DNA from: Ophthalmolycus amberensis
Taxonomy: Eukaryota > Chordata > Actinopteri > Perciformes > Zoarcidae
Direction: 5' to 3'
Length of the DNA: 64,000 bases
Assembly: GCA_024529925.1 (NCBI GenBank)
Contig: JAFEUB010001825.1
Span: 62,001 to 126,000, forward strand
Below, piece after piece: positions 41,336 to 53,817 of this stretch. The translations under genes and the position numbers were made by a program. The notes below the pieces were generated by a model. That model ran no database searches, had not been told where the DNA came from, and saw nothing but the letters and a program-made list of their open reading frames with translations. Each line of letters starts with the position of its first letter. Within the stretch, counting starts at the first letter, position 1.

Positions 41336-43135
41336 AGAGCTTTGTTGGAGGCTTTGATCACTGGCAGCAGCCTCAGAAGAGCCTTCTCTGAAGCAGAGTA
41401 TTTCTTCAGGTCAAACACGTCCAGATCTTTTTGTGATGACAGTAAGATGAAGACCAGAGCTGACCACTGAGCAGGAGACAGTTCATCTGTGGAGAGACGT
41501 CCTGAACTCAGGGACTGTTGGATCTCCTCCACTAGAGAACCATCATTCAGTTCATTCAGACAGTGGAACAGATTGATGCTTTTCTCTGGAGACACATTCT
41601 CACTGATCTTCTTCTTGATGTACTTGACTGTTTCCTGATTGGTCTGTGAGCTACTTCCTGTCTGTGTCAGCAGACCGTGTAGGAGTTTCTGATTGGTCTC
41701 CAGTGAAAGACCCAGGAGGAAGCGGAGGAACAAGTCCAGGTGTCCATTTGGACTCTGTAAGGCCTTGTCCACAGCACTCTGGTAGAGATGTGTTAGCTTA
41801 GGTTTTGCCCTCAATACTTTAGGCAAATGGATTCTTGGTTGTTTTTCTGCCATCAGGTTGACACCAGAGTTGATGAAGGTCAGATGGACATGAAGAGCAG
41901 CCAGAAACTCCTGAACACTCAGATGGACGAAGCAGAACATCTTGTCCTGGTACAGTCCACTCTTCCTCTCTAAAGATCTGTGTGAACACTCCTGAGCACT
42001 TTGAGGCTGCTGTGATATGCGATGCCACACTCTGTCAGGTCGGATTCATAGAAGATCAGGTTGCCTTTCTGCAGCTGATGAAAAGCCAGTTTTCCCAGAG
42101 ACTCAGTCATCTCCCTGCTCTCTGGACTCCAGTGTGGATCTGTCTCAGCTCCTCCATCATACTTGACCTTCTTCCGTTTGGACTGAACCACCAGGAAGTG
42201 GATGTACATCTCAGTCAGGGTCTTGGGCAGCTCTCCTCCCTCTCTGGTCTTCAACACCTTCTCCAGAACTCCAGCAGTGATCCAGCAGAAGACTGGGATG
42301 TGGCACATGATGTGGAGGCTTCGTGAGGTCTTGATGTGGGAGATGATCCTGCTGGCCTGCTCCTCATCTCTGAATCTCTTCCTGAAGTACTCCTCCTTCT
42401 GTGGGTCAGTGAACCCTCTGACCTCTGTCACCATGTCAACACACTCAGTCGGGATCTGATTGGCTGCTGCAGGTCGTGTGGTTATCCAGAGGCGAGCAGA
42501 GGGAAGCAGTTTCCCCCTGATGAGGTTTGTCAGCAGCACATCCACTGAGGTGGACTCTGTAACATCAGTCAGGATCTCAGTGTTGTTGAAGTCCAGAGGA
42601 AGTCGAAACTCATCCAGACCGTCAAAGATGAACAGAACCAGGAACTCTTCAAAGCTGTAGATTCCTGCTTCTTTGGTTTCACTGAAGAAGTGATGAACAA
42701 GTTCCACCAAGCTGTACTTTTTCTCTTTCACCACATTCAGCTCTCTGAAAGTGAATGGAAAGATGAACTCTATGTCCTGGTTGGCTTTGCCTTCAGCCCA
42801 GTCCAGAGTGAACTTCTGTGTTAAGACTGTTTTCCCAATGCCAGCCACTCCCTTTGTCATCACTGTTCTGATTGGTTCCTCTCCTCCAGGTGAGGCTTTA
42901 AAGATGTCTTCTTGTCTGATGGTTGTTTCTGGTCTGTCTGGTTTGCTGGATGCTGTTTCAATCTGTCTGACCTCATGTTCATCATTGACCTCTGCAGTCC
43001 CTCCCTCTGTGATGTAGAGCTCTGTGTAGATCTCATTCAGAAGGGTTTTCTTTCCTAATTTAGCGATTCCCTCAAACACACTCTGGAACTTCTTTTGAAA
43101 GTTGGATTTGAGTTTCTGCTGACACTCCAGAATAT
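41336..43135 (-). pseudogene. NLR exon 2: FISNA, NACHT and helical domains, two frameshifts
   Basis: An 1,800-bp exon. The acceptor ATCCAG|AT continues the phase from the PYD exon and the donor is GCTCT|GTATGC. It starts DILECQQKLKSNF, then a FISNA domain, the P-loop GVAGIGKT, Walker B LFIFDGLDEF, a sensor segment LWITTRPAA and winged-helix sequence. NACHT ATPases bind ATP and oligomerise to build an inflammasome-like signalling complex in the cytosol. Two single-base insertions, at about 42,015-42,020 and 41,961-41,968, push the reading through another frame (ITAASKCSGVFTQIF) and back. The original frame hits a stop at about 41,968. Without a correction the protein ends before FCFVHLSVQEFLAALHVH and all LRRs. 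An assembly error is a real alternative. Gene type: NLRP12/NLRC3-like. Confidence 0.88.
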
Positions 43136-43628
43136 CTGGATGAATAAAACAAAGATAAAAATCAATGAGGGGTTGTTTCAGTGAATGTGAGTCATTTCTA
43201 ACAAGTGTACACATTTCTGTATTAATGAAATATATTTATCTCATTTGATAACTAAAGGCTCTGAAGAGGTTAACGATTGTAAAATGACTTTAGTATCATT
43301 TAACATCAACTGACATGTTGTGCTTCATGAGTGCATGAACTCTGTGGTCTCCAAATAACCAGAAGGTTTATTACTTCATTACAGAGGGAATTAATGACGT
43401 CCAAGCAGCATCTTACAGTCACACCAGTGTGCTACTTCTAAACATTAGAGGCAACAGAAACAGGATTGTCTGCCTTTGTTTCGTTGACTTTTCTGAAATT
43501 TTAACATATTTTCGCCGGTGGACGTGTGTTTGGTAGCTTCTTCTGAAAGCCAAAGTGCAACTCACTGTTTTACGTTTAAAGTCTTTGTGAGATGTAAGTT
43601 TGATCTTTGTGTTCATACCATGACTTAC
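43136..43628 (-). other. NLR intron 1
   Basis: 493 bases between the PYD exon donor (G|GTAAGT at 43,628) and the NACHT exon acceptor. The boundaries give a phase-1 junction reading K-D-I-L-E-C. No other feature is seen. Confidence 0.75.
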
Positions 43629-43902
43629 CTTTGGGTTCTGATTTGGTTTTTGATAAACTCTTCACGAGATCATTCTCACCAATCTTCACTAAAACTATTC
43701 GGGTCACTTTATTAATATTGTCTATGCCGTAGTTGTTGACCATCTGATCCACTGTGTCCATCCGGTCTGCATTCTCCAGTCGACTCTTTGGGATTGCTGG
43801 GAAGTCTTCTATGACCGCCTCCAATGACCACTTGAATCTTTTAAACTTGTCAGCTCCTAACTTCTCCAAAGTGTCCAAGAGGACCTCTTTAGGTGTCTCC
43901 AT
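43629..43902 (-). CDS. NLR exon 1: pyrin domain
   Basis: Starts METPKEVLLDTLEKLGADKF and ends SKTKSEPK before a GTAAGT donor; about 91 codons. FPAIPKSRLENADRMDTVDQM and the six-helix pattern fit a PYD death-fold domain, which recruits ASC-type adaptors by PYD-PYD contact. An acceptor-like TATCTTGACAG lies 9 bases upstream of the ATG, so a 5' non-coding exon is likely further upstream. The domain is intact and of normal length, unlike the NACHT exon that follows. Confidence 0.85.
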
Positions 43903-45811
43903 CTGTCCTCTCTGTCAAGATACAAAATATATTGTTTCATAATACTAGAATTCTTACATTTTAAAAGTCATGTGATGAAAGAATGATGATCATGCTGTAC
44001 ATATTTACTGACAATCAGCCACTTAAAGGAGAGTATGAAGGAGATTGATTGATTGCGTAATGCACATGTGAGGACAGTGTGACGTCAAAACCTGTCCAAC
44101 AGGTGGTAGATGTCAGCCTATCAGAGGTGTTTGTATTTCCTCATTCCTCTCCCTCACCTGTAGCTGACTCATGTTGTGTTGTTGAGTGTTGGAGACGGTT
44201 ATTGTAATGTGTGTTATGCTTTCTTAAATCAAATCAAGTGTTCACTGAGTCCTTCCTTTCCTTTAGAACACGTCCTCACAGCGAGCCAATCAGACACATC
44301 ACAGGTGAGGTGATGTAGTTCTCCTCTCTGTCCACTAGATGATGCTAACTAACCATCTAAAGAGATGAAGATCAGCTCAGTTCAGAAAGACTTCAATGAA
44401 GCAGCAGCAACTTGGATCACATGCACGTCTCACTGATGAGACACAATGTGACGTTTACATGTATTTATCTATAAAAGTGTTATTGTGAATGAAGATTTGG
44501 TGAAACATGTTCATCAATCACATTCTTCTATAATGATTTATAACCTACATGTTGTAACATTTCTGAGCAGCAGCTTATAAAAGTTTACAGTCAAAAGAAT
44601 CAGTGTGAAGCCGTCAAATAAGCAGAAGATCACATGACGATGAAGAAGCAGAAGAAACACGTGAACATCTCATGTTATCACCAACAGACCATCAAACTGA
44701 AGGACTCGGATCAAACTCAGTGCTCCTGTTTCAGATACAAAGTGCAGCTCACATGAGACACTGGAGACACTCTGGATGTTGGATCTGATCCTGGAGCAGT
44801 GTCAGTAAAGACATGACATTAAGCTCTTAGACACGCTCTCTACATGCAGATCAATGGATCAGCAGTGTGCATCGTGTTCAGTCTATTTAAATGATGGAGC
44901 TCAAAGTCACAGAGCACAAGTTCACCTCAGGGGGCTTTACCACCGCGCTGCAGCGCTCAAAGAGTTAAAGTGTTTGATGCAGTCAGAATGCTCACATCTG
45001 ATTATTTATTTTAATTATAACAAATACTGAAGAGTTCAAGATGAGACATAGAACACTGAATTAAAACGTATAGAAGCTTTTGCTAGTTTAGTTCAATAAA
45101 TGGAATGAGACATAAACACACTTGATGAGTGACAGAAGAAAGTGGTGCCTGTGGTTTCAGAGGTAGTCCAGGTTGTCCTGCTGTTCATCAGACAATAAGT
45201 GACAGCAGCTGATGTAACATGGGACAGTAACTCTGATAACAACACTGTTAGGCCTGGACGGTCTGTAGATTATTAAAGTGATCACTGGATCTTTAGAGTT
45301 TACTATCAAATCAAGATGTTCAAATGAAGTAAAACTGAGATAAAAACGAGTCATTATTTAGAGATGTGATGTTTAAAAGTCCCAAATGAACCGGCTGATA
45401 GTCAGGAGCAGGAGGTAGCAGAGGTTCAGAGGGACTGTCAGTAAATAGTTGTGGTTAGCACCAGAGGGGTTTGACATAGAGCGTGCTGCAGAGGGTCTGT
45501 GACAGGAAGTGATGCTTATAGGAATGAGTTTCTCTCAGGAGAGCATGAAGGAGGTTGCTTGATTGCGTAATGCACATGTGAGGATTAATTACAGGCCTGT
45601 GGATGTTTTCTGAGGTATAACAGGAGGATCATAAGACGGCTAACATGCTGTGACTTATTTACAGTCTATTACATACATTTTACAGGTTATTATAGCATTT
45701 CCACTGTTACTACACCATCACACACACAGGTCCTCTAGGACGGGTTCTGTCCTCTGGGACAGTTGAGACATGAAGTGAGCAAACAGGACTCCACTAGTGA
45801 AACCAAGTGTG
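43903..45811 (-). other. Sequence upstream of the PYD exon
   Basis: No coding exon recognised. It holds one copy of the 180-bp duplicated block (44,081-44,259) and two copies of a GATTGCGTAATGCACATGTG block (about 44,050 and 45,560). If the exon near 46,499 is real, this is the first NLR intron. Confidence 0.45.
44081..44259. repeat. Duplicated block in NLR upstream region, copy 1
   Basis: About 179 bases from GACGTCAAAACCTGTCCAAC to CACTGAGTCCTTCCTTT, almost identical and in the same direction as 46,678-46,856. It contains no frame. Together with the shared block near 45,560 it suggests a local duplication of about 2.6 kb followed by partial loss. Confidence 0.8.
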
Positions 45812-46205
45812 TGTCAGGGTTGTTAAGATGGTTGTGTCCCAATCAGGCTTTGCCTTCTGTGTTCCGTGTCTTTGTGTAGCTCCACACCCTCCTCACTCTA
45901 CCTGTCAGCCACTCCCTCCTCATCAGCACAACTCCCTTCACCTGTTCTAGACACTATATGAACCCCTGCCTCTCAGTCACTCTTTGCCAGATCATTTTCA
46001 TGTCTACCCGCCCGTTTGGCTCGTCTTGTTCCCGGGTTTCCCGTCTGCCTCATTCTGCTGGATTTTCCCCCTCGTCTCCTGTCTTGTCTGTGGATCCCCT
46101 GTTGTGTCCTGTAAGTTTCCTGTGTTGATTTAATTCTTCATTAAATACCTGCTTCACGCTACTCTGTCTGGCCTGCATTTGAGTCCTCCACCACACCCCG
46201 TGACA
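45812..46205 (+). mobile_element. Solo LTR, 394 bp
   Basis: Begins TGTCAGGG and ends CCCGTGACA. ATTAAATACCTGCTTCACG and a GTCTGGCCTGCATTTGAGTC segment before the end are typical of fish Gypsy LTRs. A perfect target duplication is not seen at the flanks. Confidence 0.7.
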
Positions 46206-46498
46206 GGTTGTGTTGTGAACATTCAGAGTGTTTAACAGTAAAAAACTCAGCTTGATCCAACCTGTCAGACCAGTTCAGACACTCAGATTACAAACTTCTG
46301 TTGAAACTACTTGAGAAACATGAACATTATATTTCTAAGAATCATTGTTCTTTATCTCAGAGAGGAATTCTACTGCAGATAACAAATCTATCTTTAGAAA
46401 CATCGTTCTATTCTCCAGTTAAACAGAGAAACAACACAAAGAGATCAAAGTGATCCTGATGATCAAACATGTACAGATTCCTCTGGTAGGATTCTCAC

Positions 46499-46640
46499 CT
46501 GCTGAACTCACTTCAGGTCAGTTTACAGACACGTTGCACCTTCATGTGTGGAGGAAACACTGGAGAGAAGAAGCTGCTCATGTCCTCCTGTCAGTCCTGG
46601 TGTCTGTGTCCATTTGATCTGAGGACGCCGTCACACCCTC
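46499..46640 (-). other. Possible 5' non-coding exon of the NLR gene
   Basis: On the - strand a good donor, TTCAGCAG|GTGAGAATCC, closes a stretch that starts near GGACTCTGAAGTGATGAGGG. It has stops in all frames, so it would be 5' UTR. Position (2.6 kb upstream) and strand fit the PYD exon, which needs an upstream exon. Evidence is only the splice motif. Confidence 0.3.
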
Positions 46641-46677
46641 ATCACTTCAGAGTCCAAGTCTAAAATAAAACCAGTGA

Positions 46678-46856
46678 GACGTCAAAACCTGTCCAACAGG
46701 TGGTAGATGTCAGCCTATCAGAGGTGTTTGTATTTCCTCATTCCTCTCCCTCACCTGCAGCTGACTCATGTTGTGTTGTTGAGTGTTGGAGACGGTTATT
46801 GTAATGTGTGTTATGCTTTCTTAAATCAAATCAAGTGTTCACTGAGTCCTTCCTTT
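46678..46856. repeat. Duplicated block in NLR upstream region, copy 2
   Basis: Second copy of 44,081-44,259. One visible difference is CACCTGCAGCTGAC for CACCTGTAGCTGAC. Confidence 0.8.
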
Positions 46857-46950
46857 AGTAGTCATCAGTCACTCCTAAGAGCAGAGGGCCACCAGATCAA
46901 CTTATGACCACACTGCAAGTTTACCACGGATCTCTGCCGTGTACTTCAGA

Positions 46951-47018
46951 GCAGAGCCACATAGCATCACAACATGTAATACGTGCAGAGCCACATAGCA
47001 TCACAACATGTAATACGT
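46951..47018 (+). repeat. 34-bp perfect tandem duplication
   Basis: GCAGAGCCACATAGCATCAC plus 14 more bases occurs twice without a mismatch. The rest of 46,860-48,290 shows no gene, only short frames. Confidence 0.85.
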
Positions 47019-48289
47019 GGTGGGCACACTCAAGAAGAAACCGAGCCAAGAGAGGTTTAGAGAGAGGCCATCGGCTTTCCACACAATATACAGTTTTAAG
47101 GACGACCATTCAACCTGGTCAATAAGCTGGACACAAATAGTGCCATCGTGTATTACACAGTGTGATGCTATGTGAGTCAAATTAAATGTGATTATGTCTT
47201 CTACTTATTAAACTCAAATGAACTCAACTGCTTGACGTCTCTGTGTTCTTGGTTGGTTAAATTCTTCATTTTCTGTTTAGCTTTTCTTGTTTACTCTCAT
47301 GCTTTATGTCCACATTGTGTATTTTCACCTCATGAGACATCACAAACATCTGCCTCATTCATTTGCAGCGATACAAAGACGTTTTGAACTGTCAGATTTT
47401 AAAAAGGCACCATTTGTTTCGGAAACCAGCTTCTAAACTGCTCTGAAGTACACAGAGTGCTCCATCGTGAGCGCGCAATCCACACAATGATATGAGTTCA
47501 AATCCCGTAAATATGATTTATTGATATTTATATATATTTGTCTTCTTCTTTTAACTGTGCTACATAGTTATTCCACGTGACACATGTTTGCACAAAACAG
47601 GCTCCAAAGACGTTTATGTGTTTTTTTACCAACTTTATTATTTCAAAGGAATGAGAAGGTAAATGAGAAGGTTTGACATTGTAATGCAAAACTAAACAAT
47701 GCGGCATTCACGAGGACAGCTACGTGTTCTCTTCTTCCTGCTTTCAACAGCTGCCGTAACTACGACAACAACAGACGCATTGGGCTGAAAGTCGCCAGTT
47801 AACACGGTCCCTTGTTGAACCATAACACCGCCCGCCCTGGCGCGCAAATCAAGCGCTTCCAAATACATTACATTTAATTCTTTCAAAATAAAAGCCCTTT
47901 CAGCAGTGATGCCGAGTTTTCTCCAGAATTAGACCTGTAATAAATGTGTAAGCTTTACCAAACACACAATACATTGTTCCCTTTCCAGCAAGGAGCTCAA
48001 CCGTTCATGAAGCAACCCTCATTGCAAACGGATTTCTTACAAACACTTTTATTTTAATACACACCGTCAATGATCTTACTTTTTTTATGCTAAATCAAGT
48101 TACTGCTCTCTGACGAGTTCGTATCAGCTTCCGGTTACGCCAGCATAACTTCAAAATAAAGGACCCAAAACGTTAAAAAATAGCAAATAAAAACCGTCCT
48201 AACAAAACATATTAAGAGTAATTTACACATACTGCTTTTTATAGAAATATAGTTGTAAGATACTCAAAAAGTGCCGCTGCTTTAAAGTT
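47019..48289. other. Intergenic sequence
   Basis: No coding exon, RNA gene or recognisable element. Only frames under about 75 codons occur. Confidence 0.5.
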
Positions 48290-48300
48290 GTTAAACGTGA

Positions 48301-48324
48301 CCAGTACTCTCGGTCGAGTACTGG
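48301..48324. repeat. Perfect palindrome in the promoter
   Basis: CCAGTACTC and GAGTACTGG are exact inverted copies separated by TCGGTC. It could be a dimeric factor site or form a hairpin. Confidence 0.75.
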
Positions 48325-48433
48325 CAGCCAGCCAGCGGCTTTGTCACGTGACCAAGCTCTCGGCGGACGCACAGAAAAAGCCCAGCTGACTCTCCGGTTT
48401 ATAGCATTCAATTAGTTCCCGACCACGACCACC

Positions 48434-48454
48434 ATGAGTACCAGCGGACATTAA
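48434..48454 (+). other. Short upstream ORF with strong start context
   Basis: ACCACCATGA gives an ideal start context, but the frame is only MSTSGH followed by TAA. If exon 1 is transcribed as proposed, this uORF would damp translation of the main frame. Confidence 0.4.
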
Positions 48455-48499
48455 GAGGTCCAACGGCGACGTTAGCACGACGTTTACCGCTAGCACGAG

Positions 48500-50534
48500 G
48501 TAGGTTGTTGTTGTTGTTCGTTACGAGCTTTATGGGTTCGGCTTGTTCACGGTTACAAATATGGCACATTTACGAACAACGAAGAGCTAACGGTGGCTAA
48601 CCTAGGTTAGCTGTGATATGGTGAAGATGCTAAACAAACCGCTATGTTTCCATGCTAATAACGGCTCACGAGTAGTGTTGTTGTTGTTGTTGTTGTTGAC
48701 GACGTATCTAATTTAACGCCAGTAAATCCTATTGTCAGCCCACACCTTCATTGCTATTATTATTTACGTGTGTGTGTGCGTGATGAATGGACATTAAGGA
48801 ACATATGAAGACGGTGTTTTAGTTTGACCGCACCCTGTTAGTTTATTATCAGTAAACAATAAACACATTTATTATTGACGTTAAGACCTTTGAATGTAAA
48901 CGTCACAGTTTGTACCTTTTTTATAATGTTTTATGAGCTGAAATGACTATGTCTTGTTTTCATTACAGAACACGAGAAAGCAAACTGTATCTAAACGTTG
49001 TTCATTGGGGCACATTAGTGAGGCATTTTATACAACAATCTTATTTTAAATAAGGTGCAGGAAGCATCAAACAAGCTCCCACTGGTAGAATAGATATCTG
49101 CACACTTTAACCTATGCAGAGAACACTTTGGCTCTAAAGGACCTTCAGGGTATACATGGTTGAGCTGGACTGGCAGGTTTAGAAACAAACACGTCCCAAT
49201 CACTGTATGCAGCACACCTGTGGACACCTTGGAGGTAGAGGATCCGGGACATGATGTGTTTGTTTGTTTACACCTGTCATTCCAGCTGAACCATGCATGC
49301 TCTCATTAAGGTCCTTTTAGACCGAAAGCTTCAAACACAGAGTTCTCTGCATCGACAGAAGTTGCTCAACTAGTCAATCCACAGAACAAATGAATCTACG
49401 ACTCTTTCAGGTGTTGATCGGTTGTAATCTACCGGTTTCTGACATCATCGCATAAAAGATTCCCAGATTAATCGATAATGAAAATAATTGTTTATCCGCA
49501 GCCCTGATGAGCATTCATCGCATACAAAAATGATTAGGAATTGTATTTTCATCAGCTGATCACGAGCCGGCCTTCTCGTAAAAGCTTAGAAAAGATTCCC
49601 AGATTAAGTGAATCTTTCATTTTCATTTCCTCTCTTTAGAAACTTTCATCTGAGGTGAGGGCTCCAAAGAATGAAGATTAGTGAGAATATTTAACGTAGC
49701 AGTGAGCTGTAAAGCCTGTGCAACTTTAAAAATGCTCCACATCTGAACATCTCAATGCCAGAAATCTCTCCCCGTCATATTGTCATCTCCGCGGTGCTTC
49801 AGTTTAGTCCTCTCATTGTGAAACCTGCAGTGTAGCTCATGATGTGCTCTCAGTACCGTTGTGGTTACTGAGGAAGTCACAGACTCACTGAACCACAGGA
49901 GCTGCAGGAGTTCATGTTCACACGCGAGCGGCTTTGTCTGTTAAACTACGTCTGTGTAGTTCCACTGTGTCGCGTTAAAGGAGACAACGTCTCTACAACG
50001 CCCTTTAAAGTGTCCGTCTTATAAGTTCTCTTTTAAATACGATCCACTTTCACGAGTTCTGAACTAATTTGACATTAAACAGAAATGCTCTGACGAGAAG
50101 ATTTAAGGAAGCGGTCTCACTAGACGTGCAGGTATGACAATTGCAAATTTGGGTGCCTAGAAATTACGGCTACAGTCTGAACTCTTCTGTTCTCGCTGCA
50201 ATGAACAATGAAGTGACGCCTTCTCAGTACAAATCCTTGTGTGATTAGCAGCAGCGGTCCACAGGTCGTGACGATGTTCTCAGCTGGTTGAGCTGTCGCT
50301 GCGCTGCTCTTATGTAACGCGGTGGCTCAGTGCTCCGAGGTCAAGTGTTGTGATTAACAGACTGTCCAACACGTCGCTCAGAGAGATGTTACGCTGACGG
50401 AGAACAGAATCAATCATGAAACCGTCATTGCTTGCAGCCTCACTTGCGCAGCATGTTATTTAACGAGCGCTGTGTCTCTCTGGTTCTGCCTCGTGCGGGT
50501 GTCGATGCTGGACTCCCTGATCTCCCGGCATTAG
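48500..50534 (+). other. Probable first intron of the unidentified gene
   Basis: No coding exon. A stretch at about 49,450-49,505 (ATTAATCGATAATGAAAATA, GCAGCCCTGATG) looks like the end of a common teleost hAT-type miniature element. A short GTT repeat lies at 48,676-48,700. Confidence 0.35.
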
Positions 50535-50624
50535 GATCTGTGAGGCTGGGAGAGACGACGCCCCGGCCGTCCACCAAACCACCCGACATGATGGCCTCCA
50601 GCGACGTGGACAACCGGGTTGAAG
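50535..50624 (+). CDS. Possible coding exon of an unidentified gene
   Basis: A candidate exon with acceptor CGGCATTAG|G and donor GAAG|GTAGAT. Coding would start at ATG 50,588 (or the next ATG, 50,591): MMASSDVDNRVE plus one base. The local CpG content is high and the start context (CCCGACATGATGG) is good. The frame stays open into the next candidate exon at 53,553. I do not recognise the protein, and the exon is supported only by motifs. Confidence 0.4.
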
Positions 50625-51285
<661 letters not shown>

Positions 51286-51840
51286 GACAGGCAGGTAGCA
51301 GCACGGCGACTCTTCTTACTCTGCCAAAGCAAAGAGTTCTCTGTGTTCATTACAGTCGGCTGCTTTACAGCAGACTTTGTTCTGCAGGAATAAGATCAGT
51401 GTGAGTCTAAAAGTCGTGAGATTATTTAACAAATCCCAAAGTTTCCCGTTACTGGAGAGCATGAGGAGATTCAGATTGAGCCGTAGTTCTGATCTGTTGA
51501 CAGAAGAATGTTTTAGTCAAATATTCATCTCAAAAATGTTGTTCTTAACACTTCAAGTGTCGTCTGGAGTTTTTGACTTCTTCAGTCTGGTTTTCCTTCT
51601 CCGTGCACGTTGGGAGTAGTTGTTCCAGAAATCAATAATCCGCCATCTTTGATGTTTCCATTTGTTCTCGGTGCTGCTCTGCAGTAACACACTGACACTC
51701 ATTGAGTGAACATCAGGGGCATTTAGTCTGTTGACCGTAACCTTAAACTGTGCACCCACATTAGTGATGGGAATAGATTCTATTGATTCTAATGTTGTTA
51801 CAGATTCTGCTGTCGGTCCGTTGTTTATCGATTACCTTGT

Positions 51841-52098
51841 TTACGTTTTGGGGGGAAAAAATCTGTGAACAGATGTAGTTTTTGTCGATGAAGTTGGTGT
51901 TGGCTTTGATGGTGTTGCCATTCTCTCCCTGGTCTTAAATGCGTTGACTGAGGAGGCACTAACTGTTGCTTGACTCAGGCTGTTCCATACTGGTGGTGTT
52001 CTACTAGAGAAAAAAGGTTTCCGTGGACCAGGCTGGTGTTGTACTTGTAGCTTCAGAGCATGACCTCTTGTATTGGTGCTGAGGGATTTTTTGAACAT
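51841..52098 (-). pseudogene. LINE ORF2 C-terminal relic
   Basis: Encodes NTRGHALKLQVQHQPGPRKP, FFSSRTPPVWNSLSQATVSA and SVNAFKTR, the typical C-terminal end of CR1/jockey-like LINE polymerases (…R.FFS.R....WN.LP..V..A.SVN.FK). Only this end is left. Confidence 0.65.
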
Positions 52099-52099
52099 A

Positions 52100-53552
52100 C
52101 TATTGCCACATACTTGACAACTTCTATTAGACTGGTGTGGACTGATGTTTAGAAGCCTCGAGGTCGGCGACTTCGGGTTGGTTTTACATGTTTATATTAT
52201 AAGTTTATTTCATGTTTGGTTTCACCAAATGACGTATGAATGACATAAATGCCAAAGTAATTTCGCACATCATCGCTACAGCTTCATGCTTTTCATGCGT
52301 CATTTCACGGCGTGGCAGCGGATCATCACAACAAAGTCACGGAAGTCACGCGACGTCGTGTAAAGAGCGAGAAAGTCCATGCAGGGAGGAAGACGGGCTG
52401 GTTGGACGGGTCAAACAAACACAGGACCTTCACCCGGGAGACCAATGTTTGTGTTCTGTGTGAAGCCACAAGTCAACCTTCACTTATTTACGTTGACTAC
52501 TTAACTGATGTGCACAACAAACATCCTTATTTTAACGAGATTCGTGATCTTTTCCCAAATCACGCGTTTAAAACTGCGACTGTTTACGATGTTTCATGAC
52601 ACTTGAAAATTATTAAAAAGTGACGTGATATTCATACGCATTCCCACGAGATCATGTCTCACTCTGCTGCAAAACAACGTTTCCTTTGAGGACAGGAAGG
52701 CTGAAATAAAACCTCGGCAGGGAATGACAAGAATCATTTAGAAATGGACTCATTCACTGGTGTGGACACGATTATAATACGTTTGGTTGTAATTGGATCA
52801 GGAAAGTCTTTTTCACAACAGAAGATTGTAACTTGTCATAGTAGGAAATGCACATGTGTTACTAATACCATGAATGAATGCTCTGTTTCCATTAAAGTGT
52901 CCCAGTCAGCCAATAAAACACCAGGACCCTGAAACTGAATGGAATTCAGCCATTTATCAGATACATCCACCTTCTGCTGCTGAGACATGTCAAAATATCT
53001 TTTCCACAGTGCTCGAGTCTGTCCAGTTGTCCCCTCCTCCTCTTCCTCCTCCTCTTCCTCCTCCTCCTCCTCACCTGTCTGCACACCTGCCCCGTATTCC
53101 CCCTAATTAACCACATGCTTGTAGCTTTCCGCTCCCTTTGTGGGCTTATAAGCTGCTTCCTATCCTGCTCATGGTTCCTCTCAACAGCTAAAAGAATATC
53201 ACAGTTTCATGTCTCTTATGTTCAAGTCTTTGTTCCTGCTGGAACGTTTAAGGGAACTGCACCAACAACAATCAGACTAACGGCTATCAAGACTGCATGA
53301 TAGTTGTAAGACGTGTAGAAAAACGCTGAGTGCCTCATAAATAAGGCAGTAAGCAGCTCGATTCAGATGGAAATGTCTAGTTTGATATGAGTTGGTCACA
53401 GCTGCACGGTGACCAGAGTTCATTCACTGTTAACGTGTTGAGTCGACACAATGTGTCCCATGTTTGGATAGATGAACTTAAAAACGGTGTATTCTGTGAC
53501 GTCTTTACTTTAATTTAACTTTAATTTCGGTTCCTCCCTCTCTGCTCTGCAG
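52100..53552. other. Intron or intergenic sequence
   Basis: The 95-codon frame at 52,312-52,599 has no recognised domain. CT-rich tracts lie at 53,035-53,075. No other feature is supported. Confidence 0.35.
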
Positions 53553-53589
53553 GATCACCTGTATGTTTAGAGTGCAGTAAACCCTCAAG
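53553..53589 (+). CDS. Possible second coding exon of the unidentified gene
   Basis: A 37-base exon with a good acceptor (CTCTCTGCTCTGCAG|G) and donor (CTCAAG|GTAAGA). Joined to the candidate exon ending at 50,624, the frame continues GSPVCLECSKPS without a stop. The CxxC pair may bind zinc. The downstream exon was not found in the window. Function unknown. Confidence 0.4.
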
Positions 53590-53750
53590 GTAAGATTAAT
53601 GAACCCATAGCAAACATCAAAGACACTTTTAACCACTATTTCCTCTATGAAGTCCCAGCGGCTCTTAAAATGATTACTACTGGCAGCCTTTTCACGTTGA
53701 TAGATGTTTTGCCTTCAGTTAAACTGGGCCTCTTCCTCCTCTTCCTCTGC

Positions 53751-53817
53751 CTCCTCCTCCTCCTCCTCCTCCTCCTCCTCCTCCTCCTCCTCCTCCTCCT
53801 CCTCCTCCTCCTCCTCG
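53751..53817. repeat. (CTC)n microsatellite
   Basis: About 22 CTC/CCT units. Leu-rich and Ser-rich frames across it are artefacts. Confidence 0.97.

Larger units (their letters stand above)
48290..48499 (+). promoter_or_regulatory. Probable promoter and non-coding first exon
   Basis: GC/CpG content rises sharply here. The segment holds a perfect 9-bp palindrome (48,301-48,324), a CACGTG E-box (48,345-48,350), and a donor CACGAG|GTAGGT at 48,499 followed by GTTGTTGTTGTT. It looks like a TATA-less + strand promoter with exon 1 ending at 48,499. The gene served may be the one with exons near 50,588 and 53,553. Confidence 0.5.
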
